34,723 nucleotides of DNA from a virus. The translations under genes and the position numbers were made by a program. Positions 23,634 to 31,598 of this stretch are shown piece by piece. Position 1 is the first letter of the stretch. Every line of letters starts with the position of its first letter. Where the stretch lies: IMG/VR virus record IMGVR_UViG_3300021963_000378, positions 1 through 34,723 of that record. One strand, written 5' to 3'. The notes under the pieces are model-generated. The model made no database searches. It had not been told where the DNA came from and saw only the letters and a list, made by a program, of their open reading frames with translations.

Positions 23634-25648
23634 GCGTAACACCAGTATCTACTATCCCAATCTCCGTTGATTACACAGGGAGAGATTACTACTCAATTCG
23701 GGAACAACTCATAGCACGAATTCAAGACCGTATACCAGAGTGGACAGCCTCAGACCCATCTGATTTTGGTGTAGCTCTTGTAGAAGCTTTTGCTTATATG
23801 GGTGATTTAATCTCTTATTACATTGACAGAACAGCTAATGAATTTTCTCTTGCAACTGCTACTCAAAGAAATAGCCTTTTAAATATTGCGCAAACTTACG
23901 GGTACATACCTTCTGGGTACAGAAACGCAATAGTTGACGTAACGTTTTTTAACAACAACAACTCTTCTGCTTCAGGCAGTTTAACCGCTACTGGAAATGG
24001 TACAACAATAACTTATATTGGAAGCAACGCTTTTGTTTTAAATGGAATTGTTACAGTTACTGGGTTTAGTACAACTACTTTTAACGTAACAAGTGCTGTT
24101 ATAACATCTGCTTCATCAACTCAGTTTACTGTTGCTGTAACGGGCGTCAGTGGCACCGCTTCAGGAACTGGTGCTGCAACTATGGTTTATCCTTCTATAA
24201 CAATTCCTAAAGGAACTGTTGTTAGTGGCGATTTAATTACTGCAGATGTTGTTAAACCTATTTATTTTACAACTAAGAGTGATGCAGTAGTAAGCGCTAC
24301 CAGCACACAGACCGTTTCTGCCGAAGAAGGTCGCTATATAAATGTAGTAGACACTACATCTGACTCAACTTACGGACAACAAATTGGAACTTCTAATCAA
24401 AAACCAAACATGATTTTTGAATTACCAAATACACCCGTAGTTGATGGGTCTATTTCTGTTTATGTTCAATACGGAACTATATATTCTAAATGGACACAAG
24501 TACAGCACTTGCTAGATTACGGCCCAAATGATTTGGTTTACACAGTAAAATCTGACGGAAACGATGTTGTATCTATTTATTTTGGTGACGGAGTATCTGG
24601 AGCAATCCCAGTAAATAGCTCAGTAATTCGTGCAATGTACTTGGTTGGTGGAGGAACTTTAGGAAATATTTCTTCTAATATTATTAACACTATTTCTTAT
24701 ATACCTTCATTTACATCTTCACAAACTAGCGCTTTAGCTTCCGCCATAACAGTTGCAAACGGAACAGCGGCGTTAAGCGGAGCAAACCCAGAAAGCAATG
24801 ATGAAATACGAGTTGCAGCTCCTCTTACTTTAAGAGCTTCTAACAGAGCTATAACGTTAGAAGACTATGAGAATTTAGCTTTGTCAGTAACGGGTGTTGG
24901 AAAAGCAAATGCTTACAGCTCAACTTGGACATCAGTAACTGTGTATATTGCACCAAGTAGAAATGTAAATGACACAGATATACAGCCAGGTCTTACAGAC
25001 ACTGGAGCTGTTTCATCCGAATACACTGATTTAGCATCTTCTCTTACAGACTATTTTTCTGACAAATTACTTATTGGAAGCTCAGTAACAATCCAACCAC
25101 CAACGTACTCCGACTTGGTAATTACTGTTCAATACGTAAAACTACCGCAATACACACAAGCAGAAACTGATATAAATATAAAGAAAACACTTCTTTTTAA
25201 ATACGGTTACACTGGCATGAACTTTCAAGACACTATTTACCCACAAGACATTGAGTACGCTTTAAATCAAACAGAAGGAATTAAAACAGCAAAAATAGCT
25301 TCTCTATATAAAAATGGGTTAACTATTACTGGAAATGCAACTAACGTTAAAGTCGGTTACAACTTAGACACCGTTGCTTCGGGGTATATTACTTACACCG
25401 TAAACCAAAGACACGCAATGAAAGCTGGAGGAACGGTAACTATTTCAGCGCTTTCTGCAACTGGGTTTAACGTTTCTAGCGCAGCAATAGTCGCTGTTGA
25501 CGATTACCGAATTGTAGTAGCAAACGCAACTACTGGAACTGCTTCTGGTACAGGTATCATTACAGGACTTTCTCCTCTAAATGGTTTTGCAAACGAAATC
25601 TTTAGATTTAAAGAGAGCAACATGAACATTGGTGCGTACAGTGGATGA
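23630..25648 (+). CDS. Baseplate J-like wedge protein with inserted beta modules
   Basis: This 672-residue protein begins VDYTGRDYYSIREQLIARIQDRIPEWTASDPSDFGVALVEAFAYMGDLISYYIDRTANEF, the gpJ/gp6 N-terminus. The core continues with SITIPKGT, YINVVDT, VSIYFGDGVSGAIP, NPESNDEIRVAAPLTLRASNRAITLEDYE and TVYIAPS. Two extra beta modules related to each other interrupt it, at about residues 122-186 and 586-648, both with VT-x-T/S-G-x-x-FNVTSA and TGTASGTG-like ends. J-like proteins form the ring of wedge arms that triggers sheath contraction. The next gene starts within its last 20 bases. Confidence 0.92.
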   Translation: MSVTPVSTIPISVDYTGRDYYSIREQLIARIQDRIPEWTASDPSDFGVALVEAFAYMGDLISYYIDRTANEFSLATATQRNSLLNIAQTYGYIPSGYRNAIVDVTFFNNNNSSASGSLTATGNGTTITYIGSNAFVLNGIVTVTGFSTTTFNVTSAVITSASSTQFTVAVTGVSGTASGTGAATMVYPSITIPKGTVVSGDLITADVVKPIYFTTKSDAVVSATSTQTVSAEEGRYINVVDTTSDSTYGQQIGTSNQKPNMIFELPNTPVVDGSISVYVQYGTIYSKWTQVQHLLDYGPNDLVYTVKSDGNDVVSIYFGDGVSGAIPVNSSVIRAMYLVGGGTLGNISSNIINTISYIPSFTSSQTSALASAITVANGTAALSGANPESNDEIRVAAPLTLRASNRAITLEDYENLALSVTGVGKANAYSSTWTSVTVYIAPSRNVNDTDIQPGLTDTGAVSSEYTDLASSLTDYFSDKLLIGSSVTIQPPTYSDLVITVQYVKLPQYTQAETDINIKKTLLFKYGYTGMNFQDTIYPQDIEYALNQTEGIKTAKIASLYKNGLTITGNATNVKVGYNLDTVASGYITYTVNQRHAMKAGGTVTISALSATGFNVSSAAIVAVDDYRIVVANATTGTASGTGIITGLSPLNGFANEIFRFKESNMNIGAYSG

Positions 25649-26120
25649 TTACTCTAAAAGCCTTGGCTTTTTTAGGGGAGTTGTTCAAAACAATAAAGAC
25701 CCTTTAAACCAAAGAAGATTACAGGTCTTAGTACCACAAGCTACTGGGGCTGAAGTAACTGATTGGATTTGGCCTGTTGAACCACACGGTATACACACCT
25801 CTCCACCAATGGTGGGTCAAGGAGTGTGGGTTTCTTACATATCTGGTAATTCTGAATACCCTGTTTGGATTGGGTCTTTTGGTAAACATCAAGAAGCAAG
25901 TAAACCTTACTTGGTGTCTTCACTTTCAAACTCAACGTCTTTAGCAGGATTAACTTCCTACCTGATTGTCTCTACTGAGCCTGATGGAACTCAAGTAGTT
26001 GACCTTACAAAAACCCTTTTAGCAATGGCTAAAACTTTAAAAGACCATGAAACACGCATCACATCTCTAGAAGCGCAAATAGTAACTAAAGCAAGTATTA
26101 GTCATACACACCCAGTTTAA
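25632..26120 (+). CDS. Short baseplate spike, gp5/gpV-like OB-fold with SHTHPV tip
   Basis: Possible starts are TTG 25629, GTG 25632 and GTG 25641; I chose GTG 25632 (162 residues). FFRGVVQNNKDPLNQRRLQVLVPQ and MVGQGVWVSYISGNSEYPVWIGSFG are typical of the gp5 N-terminal OB-fold of spike proteins. After a linker comes a coiled-coil-like helix (LLAMAKTLKDHETRITSLEAQIV) and the last residues SHTHPV, an H-x-H element like those that bind iron at the tip of P2-type spikes. It lacks the lysozyme domain of T4 gp5. It should trimerise on the gpD-like hub. Confidence 0.85.
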   Translation: MRTVDDYSKSLGFFRGVVQNNKDPLNQRRLQVLVPQATGAEVTDWIWPVEPHGIHTSPPMVGQGVWVSYISGNSEYPVWIGSFGKHQEASKPYLVSSLSNSTSLAGLTSYLIVSTEPDGTQVVDLTKTLLAMAKTLKDHETRITSLEAQIVTKASISHTHPV

Positions 26121-26176
26121 CCAGTAATTGCCCCATAAACCAGAGAAAATACAACATTACGATGGAAAGGTAAATC

Positions 26177-26860
26177 ATGGCAGTATATTATCCAGGAAAT
26201 ATTAAAAACGATTTTAGCTCTAAAGTTGATTTTACAGACACAGTTATTGCGTCTCATATCAACGACCTTCAAGGTGAAGTTACGGCTATTGAAACAACTC
26301 TTGGAACCTACCCATTAACAAGCTCTGGTTGGGGAACAACTGGTTTTGATACCTCAACTACTACCTGGTCAACAGTTAAAGACCGTATTAACAACATTGA
26401 AGTCGGTATTTCAAATACCCGTGCACAAGTAGCAGCTATTGCTGCTGAGACACTTGCTGGAACTACACTTAAAAGCACAATTACTGGTTCTTCTTTAACG
26501 TCTTTTGGCACTTCCCCAACATTAAACGACCCAAAGATTTACATAAGTATTAACGGAAAAACAGCTTCTTACACTGCAGTTCTTGCTGATGCAGATAAAT
26601 TAGTAACTATGACTGTTGCTACTGCTAATGTGTTTTCAATACCAACCAACGCAAGCGTACCATTCCCAATTGGAACAAAACTTAATGTTGCACAGTTTGG
26701 GGCTGGAACAACGACTATTTCTGCCGTAACTCCTGGGACAACCAGTATTGTTTCTGCAGGAGCAACTGCTGCTGCGCCTTACACTCGTGTGCAGTACTCG
26801 GCTGCAACTTGTATAAAGACTGGGACCGATAGCTGGTTTATCCTTGGCGATATCCGATAG
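26177..26860 (+). CDS. Baseplate fibre-like protein
   Basis: This 227-residue protein follows a 56-base gap and GGAAAGGTAAATC. The N-terminal FTDTVIASHINDLQGEVTAIETTLG is a recurring phage attachment segment with a short coiled coil. The C-terminal half has YTAVLADADKLVTMTVATANVFSIP and FPIGTKLNVAQFGAG, ending W-F-I-LGDI, a beta domain often found on small phage fibres. It resembles the 11273-11743 protein in design. It probably decorates the baseplate next to the gpI-like protein. Confidence 0.75.
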   Translation: MAVYYPGNIKNDFSSKVDFTDTVIASHINDLQGEVTAIETTLGTYPLTSSGWGTTGFDTSTTTWSTVKDRINNIEVGISNTRAQVAAIAAETLAGTTLKSTITGSSLTSFGTSPTLNDPKIYISINGKTASYTAVLADADKLVTMTVATANVFSIPTNASVPFPIGTKLNVAQFGAGTTTISAVTPGTTSIVSAGATAAAPYTRVQYSAATCIKTGTDSWFILGDIR

Positions 26861-26868
26861 GAATATAA

Positions 26869-29094
26869 ATGGCTAATTACGGTAATGCAGTATATGGAAT
26901 ATCCAAGTATGGAGTTAGTCCGCTTTTGGCGTACTCAGTTGAGCCAATGGCTTTACTTGTTACCAATTTTACAGAAGCGTACGTTTACTGGCAAGTACCG
27001 ACAGGAAGCTATACAAAAGTAAGATTACTACGTAATCAAAATAGTTACCCAGAAACAGCAGAAGATGGGGTAATTGTTTATGAAGCAAGTACAACAACCC
27101 TTACTAAAACAGTGTTTAACGACGGTGGAGGGGTTGAAGACTTAGCTTCTACTCCATCAATTGTTTCTGGTAAACCTATTTACTATAAACTTTTTCTTTT
27201 TACTTCTTCTTTTTCTTGGGTAGCTGCTGGTGATGTGGCTGGAGTAGTTCCAGGTGACCATCAAACAGCTTCTAAACTATTAAATTTTTTACCAAGAGTA
27301 TTTACCAGTGCTGAACAAACCCCATTAGCTCCAGTTGATTACAACTCTGCATTAGCAACCTTTATGGACGCATACGGGTTTGACTTAGACGAAGCATTAA
27401 CTTACCTAGACTTACTGCTTCCTGACCACTCACGAGTTTCAAGTATTGCTTCTATGCTTCCTTTAGAAGTGGCTAACTTTGGCCTTTTAATTGAACCTGG
27501 TCTTCCAGTAAAAAATCAAAAACAATTAATTCGTGAATCAGTTTTTATGTACAACAACAAAGGCACATTAAAAGGGTTGGGAACTTATATTGAAGCTTTA
27601 ACTGGCTACCCACCAACTTTAACTGTATCTAAAAACTTAATGCTTACACCTCAAGAGTCTACTTTTTACAAGTCAACGGGTAATTGGATTTCTACAAACA
27701 CCTCCACATTTGCTGCATCAACAGAGCAGGTTCCAGCTACAAACTCAAATAATATTGATTTAACTTACACCTGTAAAATTGTTGCAACAGGCGCAGGGTC
27801 AATGAAGCTTGGTGATGTAGACCCTGTACGTAAAGGAATTCCTGTATCACCTGCAACTTATTATGTTTTATCGGCTCAAGTTAAATCGCCAGCAAGCGCT
27901 GGAACTATAACTCCTAAGCTATCTTATTACGACGGTAAAGGAGTTCAATTAGGCAGCACTGTGTCAGGAACAGCAACTAGTGCAACAAACACTTGGGCAC
28001 AAACATCTGTAAACGCTAGAACACCTAAAAAAGTATCTACAGGTGTGGCATCTGCTGTAGGGGCATCTGGAACAATAACTTACACAACTTCTTCCGCTCA
28101 TAACCTTATTGCTGGAGAAGTAGTTACAATTTCAGGGTTTATTTCTCCAGACACTGCTTTTAATTTAACTAGCGCAACTATAGCTACAGTTCCAACAAGC
28201 ACAACTTTCACTATAACTTCTGCTGTTACAGGAACAACAACTACTCCTGGATTGGTAACTAACTCAAGTACAGACGCTGTTTACGCAAGTGTGGAGCTTG
28301 CTTGGTCTGCTGCTGGAACTTACTACGTAGATATGGTATGTGTTCAATCTGGACAAACAGTTGCATACGACGAAGCTCGTGCTCTGGATATTTTTTTAAA
28401 CCCTGATAAAACAAACTTCATAAAAAATCCAACATTTGAAACTAATACAACAAACAGTTGGACAACTTCTGGGGCGGGGTTAACTGTAACTCAAGACGTT
28501 GCTTACCCGACAGCCTCATACTCTGGAACACATAGTGCAAAACTTGTTAACACAACAGGGGCTTGGTCTTACACCTCTAATTCATTTCCAATTGACAAAG
28601 GGCAGTACTACTCATTTTCTTTTTACAAAAAAGCAACTGCAAACTTTACTTTAACAATAGTTGGTCGTGACTCTGGTGGCACGATTGTTTCAGTAGACGC
28701 ACCAGCACCGTACCCAGTGACATTAGCCTCTGATTTTGTCCGTGATTACTACACTGTACTTGTAGGCGTTAACTCCGCAATAGAAACTTTAGAAATGGTT
28801 TTTTCAGGAACTGGAGCTAATACACTGTACTTAGACTCAATTCAAGCAGAAAAATCACCTAAGCCAACTGATTACTTTGATGGCAGCTTATCTGCAATTA
28901 GTGGTAATCCCTTTGGGGCGGTATGGCAAGGAACTGTTGGTAACTCTTACTCATCAGTATACAATAGCAAACCTTTGAAAGTCCCTCGTTTGGGTTACAC
29001 TTTAAAGGATTGGATTCCTCAAAACTTGTTTTGGAGATTAAGAAGTTATGAAAACTCCTCTCCACCAGAATACACAAACCTCACGGCGGTGTAG
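26869..29094 (+). CDS. gpI-like baseplate protein with carbohydrate-binding-type C-terminus
   Basis: This 741-residue protein starts ANYGNAVYGISKYG. Residues ~130-260 carry LNFLPRVF, LATFMDAYGFDLDEALTYLDLLLPDHS, LPLEVANFGLLIEPGLPVKNQKQLIRESVFMYNNKGTLKGLGTYIEALTGY, the pattern of P2 gpI / phage tail protein I components. The remainder is beta-rich: a jelly-roll-like region, a module at ~401-465 related to those in the J-like and first proteins, and from ~516 (NPTFETNTTNSW ... SFYKKATANFTLTI ... LYLDSIQAEK) a CBM4/9-like jelly roll. This suggests a baseplate arm carrying glycan-binding domains (inference). GATAGGAATATAA precedes ATG 26869. Confidence 0.85.
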   Translation: MANYGNAVYGISKYGVSPLLAYSVEPMALLVTNFTEAYVYWQVPTGSYTKVRLLRNQNSYPETAEDGVIVYEASTTTLTKTVFNDGGGVEDLASTPSIVSGKPIYYKLFLFTSSFSWVAAGDVAGVVPGDHQTASKLLNFLPRVFTSAEQTPLAPVDYNSALATFMDAYGFDLDEALTYLDLLLPDHSRVSSIASMLPLEVANFGLLIEPGLPVKNQKQLIRESVFMYNNKGTLKGLGTYIEALTGYPPTLTVSKNLMLTPQESTFYKSTGNWISTNTSTFAASTEQVPATNSNNIDLTYTCKIVATGAGSMKLGDVDPVRKGIPVSPATYYVLSAQVKSPASAGTITPKLSYYDGKGVQLGSTVSGTATSATNTWAQTSVNARTPKKVSTGVASAVGASGTITYTTSSAHNLIAGEVVTISGFISPDTAFNLTSATIATVPTSTTFTITSAVTGTTTTPGLVTNSSTDAVYASVELAWSAAGTYYVDMVCVQSGQTVAYDEARALDIFLNPDKTNFIKNPTFETNTTNSWTTSGAGLTVTQDVAYPTASYSGTHSAKLVNTTGAWSYTSNSFPIDKGQYYSFSFYKKATANFTLTIVGRDSGGTIVSVDAPAPYPVTLASDFVRDYYTVLVGVNSAIETLEMVFSGTGANTLYLDSIQAEKSPKPTDYFDGSLSAISGNPFGAVWQGTVGNSYSSVYNSKPLKVPRLGYTLKDWIPQNLFWRLRSYENSSPPEYTNLTAV

Positions 29095-29103
29095 TATGCG
29101 CCA

Positions 29104-29379
29104 ATGGTTAACTTACTCATATCAATAATCCTTTCAGGACTCGCAGTAACTTTTACAATAGAGCTTGTTTCTATTGGTTTAAAGCTGTTTTTTGATAAGG
29201 AAAAAATTTACTCTATCTTGTCATTGCCCTTAAGCTTTGGTGCACTTACATGCTTCTATGGGATATCTACTAAATTCATAGTTGCTGTACCAGCAATCTC
29301 TTTCATAGTGCTTTTCATAAACAAGTACATAAATAAACCATTAGTTTTAGCTACACCACGCCGACTACCGACTCTTTAG
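29104..29379 (+). CDS. Small membrane protein, holin candidate
   Basis: This 91-residue protein has three hydrophobic stretches, at about residues 3-24 (LLISIILSGLAVTFTIELVSI), 36-52 and 57-72, with short charged loops (FFDKEKIYS; NKYINKP). No signal peptidase site is obvious. Size, three membrane passes and place at the end of the tail module fit a phage holin, but no endolysin gene is seen nearby and there is no specific holin signature. An alternative is a superinfection or membrane-modifying protein. Confidence 0.7.
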   Translation: MVNLLISIILSGLAVTFTIELVSIGLKLFFDKEKIYSILSLPLSFGALTCFYGISTKFIVAVPAISFIVLFINKYINKPLVLATPRRLPTL

Positions 29380-29386
29380 GAGCACA

Positions 29387-29980
29387 ATGAAAATCGCTGT
29401 TTTTTCAGAAGACGACTTGGATGTATCACTTGGAATTGATGAACTCCTCACGAAGTACTCTGAGCAATCGCCCGAAGTACTTTTTCCAGTAAAGACAAAC
29501 TACGACGACTTCTCTCAAAGCATTATACGAAAGTGCTTAGAGAACAAAGTTAAAGTGACTGCTTTCTTAAGTGATGCCACAGATGTAGGTCACATCATCA
29601 AACAAGTTGACGCATTTGTCGTTTGCGAAGACCCAGTAAGTGACTTGTTAAGGCAACTTTCTGCTGGGGATGCTATCGGTGTAGTTTGGACTGATAGCCT
29701 TAATGACCACTTGATACTCCACACGGTTGAAGACCTTGCGTTGGACACCTGGGATATAACTGACGGAATGGACCCGATTGAATTGGACGACAACCCCTTC
29801 TTGGGTATGGACCCAGATGAACTGCATGATGGTATGCATAAGGCTCTAGGAGTATTCGTAGACATGATGAGCGCCTTTATAGCCAGCACGGTTATGGAGT
29901 CACTAGGTCAAGCCGTTGTGCAGCACCTGAACGAACAGATAGACAAAAAGGACATTTCACCGTTTGATGATGAGGAGTAG
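29387..29980 (+). CDS. Acidic phage protein of unknown function
   Basis: This 197-residue protein has an alternating strand/helix start (MKIAVFSEDDL, VKVTAFLSDATDVGHIIKQVDAFVVCEDPVSDLLRQLSAGDAIGVVW) that suggests a small Rossmann-like domain, followed by an acidic linker (DGMDPIELDDNPFLGMDPDELHDGM) and a hydrophobic helix (ALGVFVDMMSAFIASTVM). No catalytic motif is recognised. AGGAGCACA precedes ATG 29387. It lies between the holin candidate and the replication genes and may be an early regulator; this is speculation. Confidence 0.7.
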   Translation: MKIAVFSEDDLDVSLGIDELLTKYSEQSPEVLFPVKTNYDDFSQSIIRKCLENKVKVTAFLSDATDVGHIIKQVDAFVVCEDPVSDLLRQLSAGDAIGVVWTDSLNDHLILHTVEDLALDTWDITDGMDPIELDDNPFLGMDPDELHDGMHKALGVFVDMMSAFIASTVMESLGQAVVQHLNEQIDKKDISPFDDEE

Positions 29981-29989
29981 GCTAAGCCT

Positions 29990-30973
29990 GTGTACATCCC
30001 GTCAGAAGCTTATTCAGCAAAGATAACGGATTTCCAGTTCCGTCTCTTTGCCATATTGTGCCGTTCTGCGGGCCCTGGAGGGCTCGTAGAGACCACAGTA
30101 GCCCAGCTTTGTGTAGAGACTGGCAAAGCAAGCGACAAGACCATCCGTAGCGCCTTGCAAGGCCTTGAGGCATCGGGGCTTATTGAGACTTCTCAGACCA
30201 AGCGTGCTAACGGTTATCAGGGACGGAAAAAGATTACGGTAAAAAATTACCAACAGGAAGAACAGAAGTTGGTAGAAAATTACCGCACCTCACATGACTA
30301 TGTGACTAATAGCCACCCTAGCTATCTAGCTACTAGACCATTAGTACCTAATAGCCATAGTAGTAAAGCTAGTTATAAATTAAAAGAATCTGAAACCGAA
30401 GGTTTCACAAAAGAGATAAGGGTTCCTATGAGAAAATGGGAAGATGATGGAGACTCTCTGGCAGGCTTTGGACTCGTTGAACCAAAAGATGCCCCGCAGC
30501 CGAAGATACGCAAGAGCGACCCTAAAACCAGAGGCAAGCGACCAGAGCACGAATGGACAGCAATGGACGTTGCTGCAGAGTTTAGTTACCAAGTGGGCCG
30601 TAAATACCCGTTACTTCCAGGTACCGTCTCCGTCAAATCGCTATCAGGAGCAATCCGAAAGTTCCGCTCACAGTACGGAACTACCCCGCTTATAGAGCTT
30701 GAACTTCTTCGGTTGTTCATGCAGGATGAGCGTAACTTCAAAGATATTGGGGATGAGGCTCCTCACCTTTACAAAAAGTACCTTGCCTCCTTCGGCACGA
30801 AGATGAACCAAGCAAGAGAAAATCTCGGATTAAACAAAGTTACTGCTAGGATTGAGACAACGCCAGCATCTGGTACTCTCACTGCCAGTGACGGTCGTGT
30901 ATTCCAAAACTCTTTGAGTGGACGTGCACAGCTAGAGCGACATGAAAACCGATTGAAAGGCAAGGAAAACTAA
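29990..30973 (+). CDS. Replication initiator-like winged-helix protein
   Basis: This 327-residue protein starts at GTG 29990. Residues ~10-80 form a winged helix (FQFRLFAILCRSAGPGG, TTVAQLCVETGKASDKTIRSALQGLEASGLIE, then a K-R-rich wing) as in phage initiators. Residues ~83-140 are a low-complexity linker rich in Asn, Ser, Tyr and Lys. A C-terminal domain follows (WTAMDVAAEFSYQVGRKYPLLPG, IRKFRSQYGTTPLIELELLRLF). Helicase-loader and helicase genes follow downstream, fitting a lambda O-like role of binding the origin and recruiting them. The DNA encoding the linker contains iteron-like repeats. Confidence 0.75.
   Translation: MYIPSEAYSAKITDFQFRLFAILCRSAGPGGLVETTVAQLCVETGKASDKTIRSALQGLEASGLIETSQTKRANGYQGRKKITVKNYQQEEQKLVENYRTSHDYVTNSHPSYLATRPLVPNSHSSKASYKLKESETEGFTKEIRVPMRKWEDDGDSLAGFGLVEPKDAPQPKIRKSDPKTRGKRPEHEWTAMDVAAEFSYQVGRKYPLLPGTVSVKSLSGAIRKFRSQYGTTPLIELELLRLFMQDERNFKDIGDEAPHLYKKYLASFGTKMNQARENLGLNKVTARIETTPASGTLTASDGRVFQNSLSGRAQLERHENRLKGKEN
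30238..30407 (+). repeat. Candidate origin: iterons, AT-rich stretch and hairpin
   Basis: Inside the initiator gene. Two near-identical palindromic 14-mers, GGTAAAAAATTACC (30238-30251) and GGTAGAAAATTACC (30271-30284), start 33 bp apart, about three helical turns. The 10-mer CTAATAGCCA recurs at 30306-30315 and 30348-30357, with CTAGCTA twice between them (30318, 30326). An AT-rich segment (about 30359-30390) follows, then a perfect 7-bp hairpin TGAAACC-GAA-GGTTTCA (30391-30407). This matches the general lambda ori layout, but function is unproven. Confidence 0.55.
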
Positions 30974-30975
30974 AC

Positions 30976-31284
30976 GTGGCAAAAAAGATTACAAAAACTT
31001 TTACAGCAACACTCGTCCTAAACACCGAACAAGGTGGCGCATGGTTGGCTAACGTCAGCCTTCTTACTCCAATGCTTGATGATGAAAACCCAAACTCAAT
31101 GCAACCAGCAGAAGCTGTAAGTGCAGAAGCAGCATGGAAGAACGCATCAGCAGGTAAGCGTTGGATTAAATCACAAGTTCTAGCACTAACACCTCGTAAG
31201 AGTGTGAAGTTGGAACCAACAAAACTTGATAAGACAACAGAAAAACCTACAGCTTTTGTAGGAAAACTGGAGTTCAAAGCCTAA
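30976..31284 (+). CDS. Small basic protein in replication module, unknown
   Basis: This 102-residue protein starts at GTG 30976 three bases after the initiator stop. It begins with a beta-hairpin-like TFTATLVLNTEQGGAWLANVSLL, has a central Ala/Glu helix (PAEAVSAEAAWKNASAGKRWIKSQV) and ends with a basic strand region (KSVKLEP, AFVGKLEFK). It ends in a TAATG overlap with the next gene. I do not recognise the family. Position suggests an accessory replication or DNA-binding role (inference). Confidence 0.7.
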   Translation: MAKKITKTFTATLVLNTEQGGAWLANVSLLTPMLDDENPNSMQPAEAVSAEAAWKNASAGKRWIKSQVLALTPRKSVKLEPTKLDKTTEKPTAFVGKLEFKA

Positions 31285-31442
31285 TGTACGCATTTAACGA
31301 AGCTTTACTAGAGAAAGAAACACCAATGCCTAATTTGACACAGGACCCTGACTTCTTGGAATACCTTGAAGAACACTCCGTACCAGAAGCAGAACGCCCA
31401 ATTGCGTTTGCTGCTTGGCTTAAGGAAAACGAAGACAAGTAA
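31284..31442 (+). CDS. 52-residue acidic protein, unknown
   Basis: ATG 31284 shares a base with the upstream TAA. The peptide includes PDFLEYLEEHSVPEAERPIAFAAWLKENED, mostly helical and acidic. The next gene starts directly after its stop. Tight coupling on both sides supports it as a real gene. No family recognised. Confidence 0.65.
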   Translation: MYAFNEALLEKETPMPNLTQDPDFLEYLEEHSVPEAERPIAFAAWLKENEDK

Positions 31443-31598
31443 TTGGAAGAAGAAGAACTAGAGCAAGCCCTAATGAGATTATTTGCGTTAGGGCTTGTTT
31501 CAGTTGATTACGATGAAGATTTAACTCCTCGGTTTGGAATAACGGATGAGGGCCGAGTAAAGTTAGAAAAAGAATTGGGGGGCAATACAGATGTATGA
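31443..31598 (+). CDS. 51-residue winged-helix-like protein, TTG start
   Basis: The frame starts at TTG 31443, immediately after a TAA, and ends at TGA 31596, overlapping the helicase-loader start by eight bases. It reads ALMRLFALGLVSVDYDED then TPRFGITDEGRVKLEKE, a pattern like the last helix and wing of a winged-helix domain. It may be a mini-regulator or loader partner. ATG 31473 is an alternative start. Confidence 0.6.
   Translation: MEEEELEQALMRLFALGLVSVDYDEDLTPRFGITDEGRVKLEKELGGNTDV

Noticed and set aside
29590-31277. Minus-strand open frames in the initiator region (29590-29889, 30879-31277 and others).
   Set aside because: No ribosome sites or recognisable motifs; they lie opposite convincing coding genes, and all supported genes are on the plus strand.
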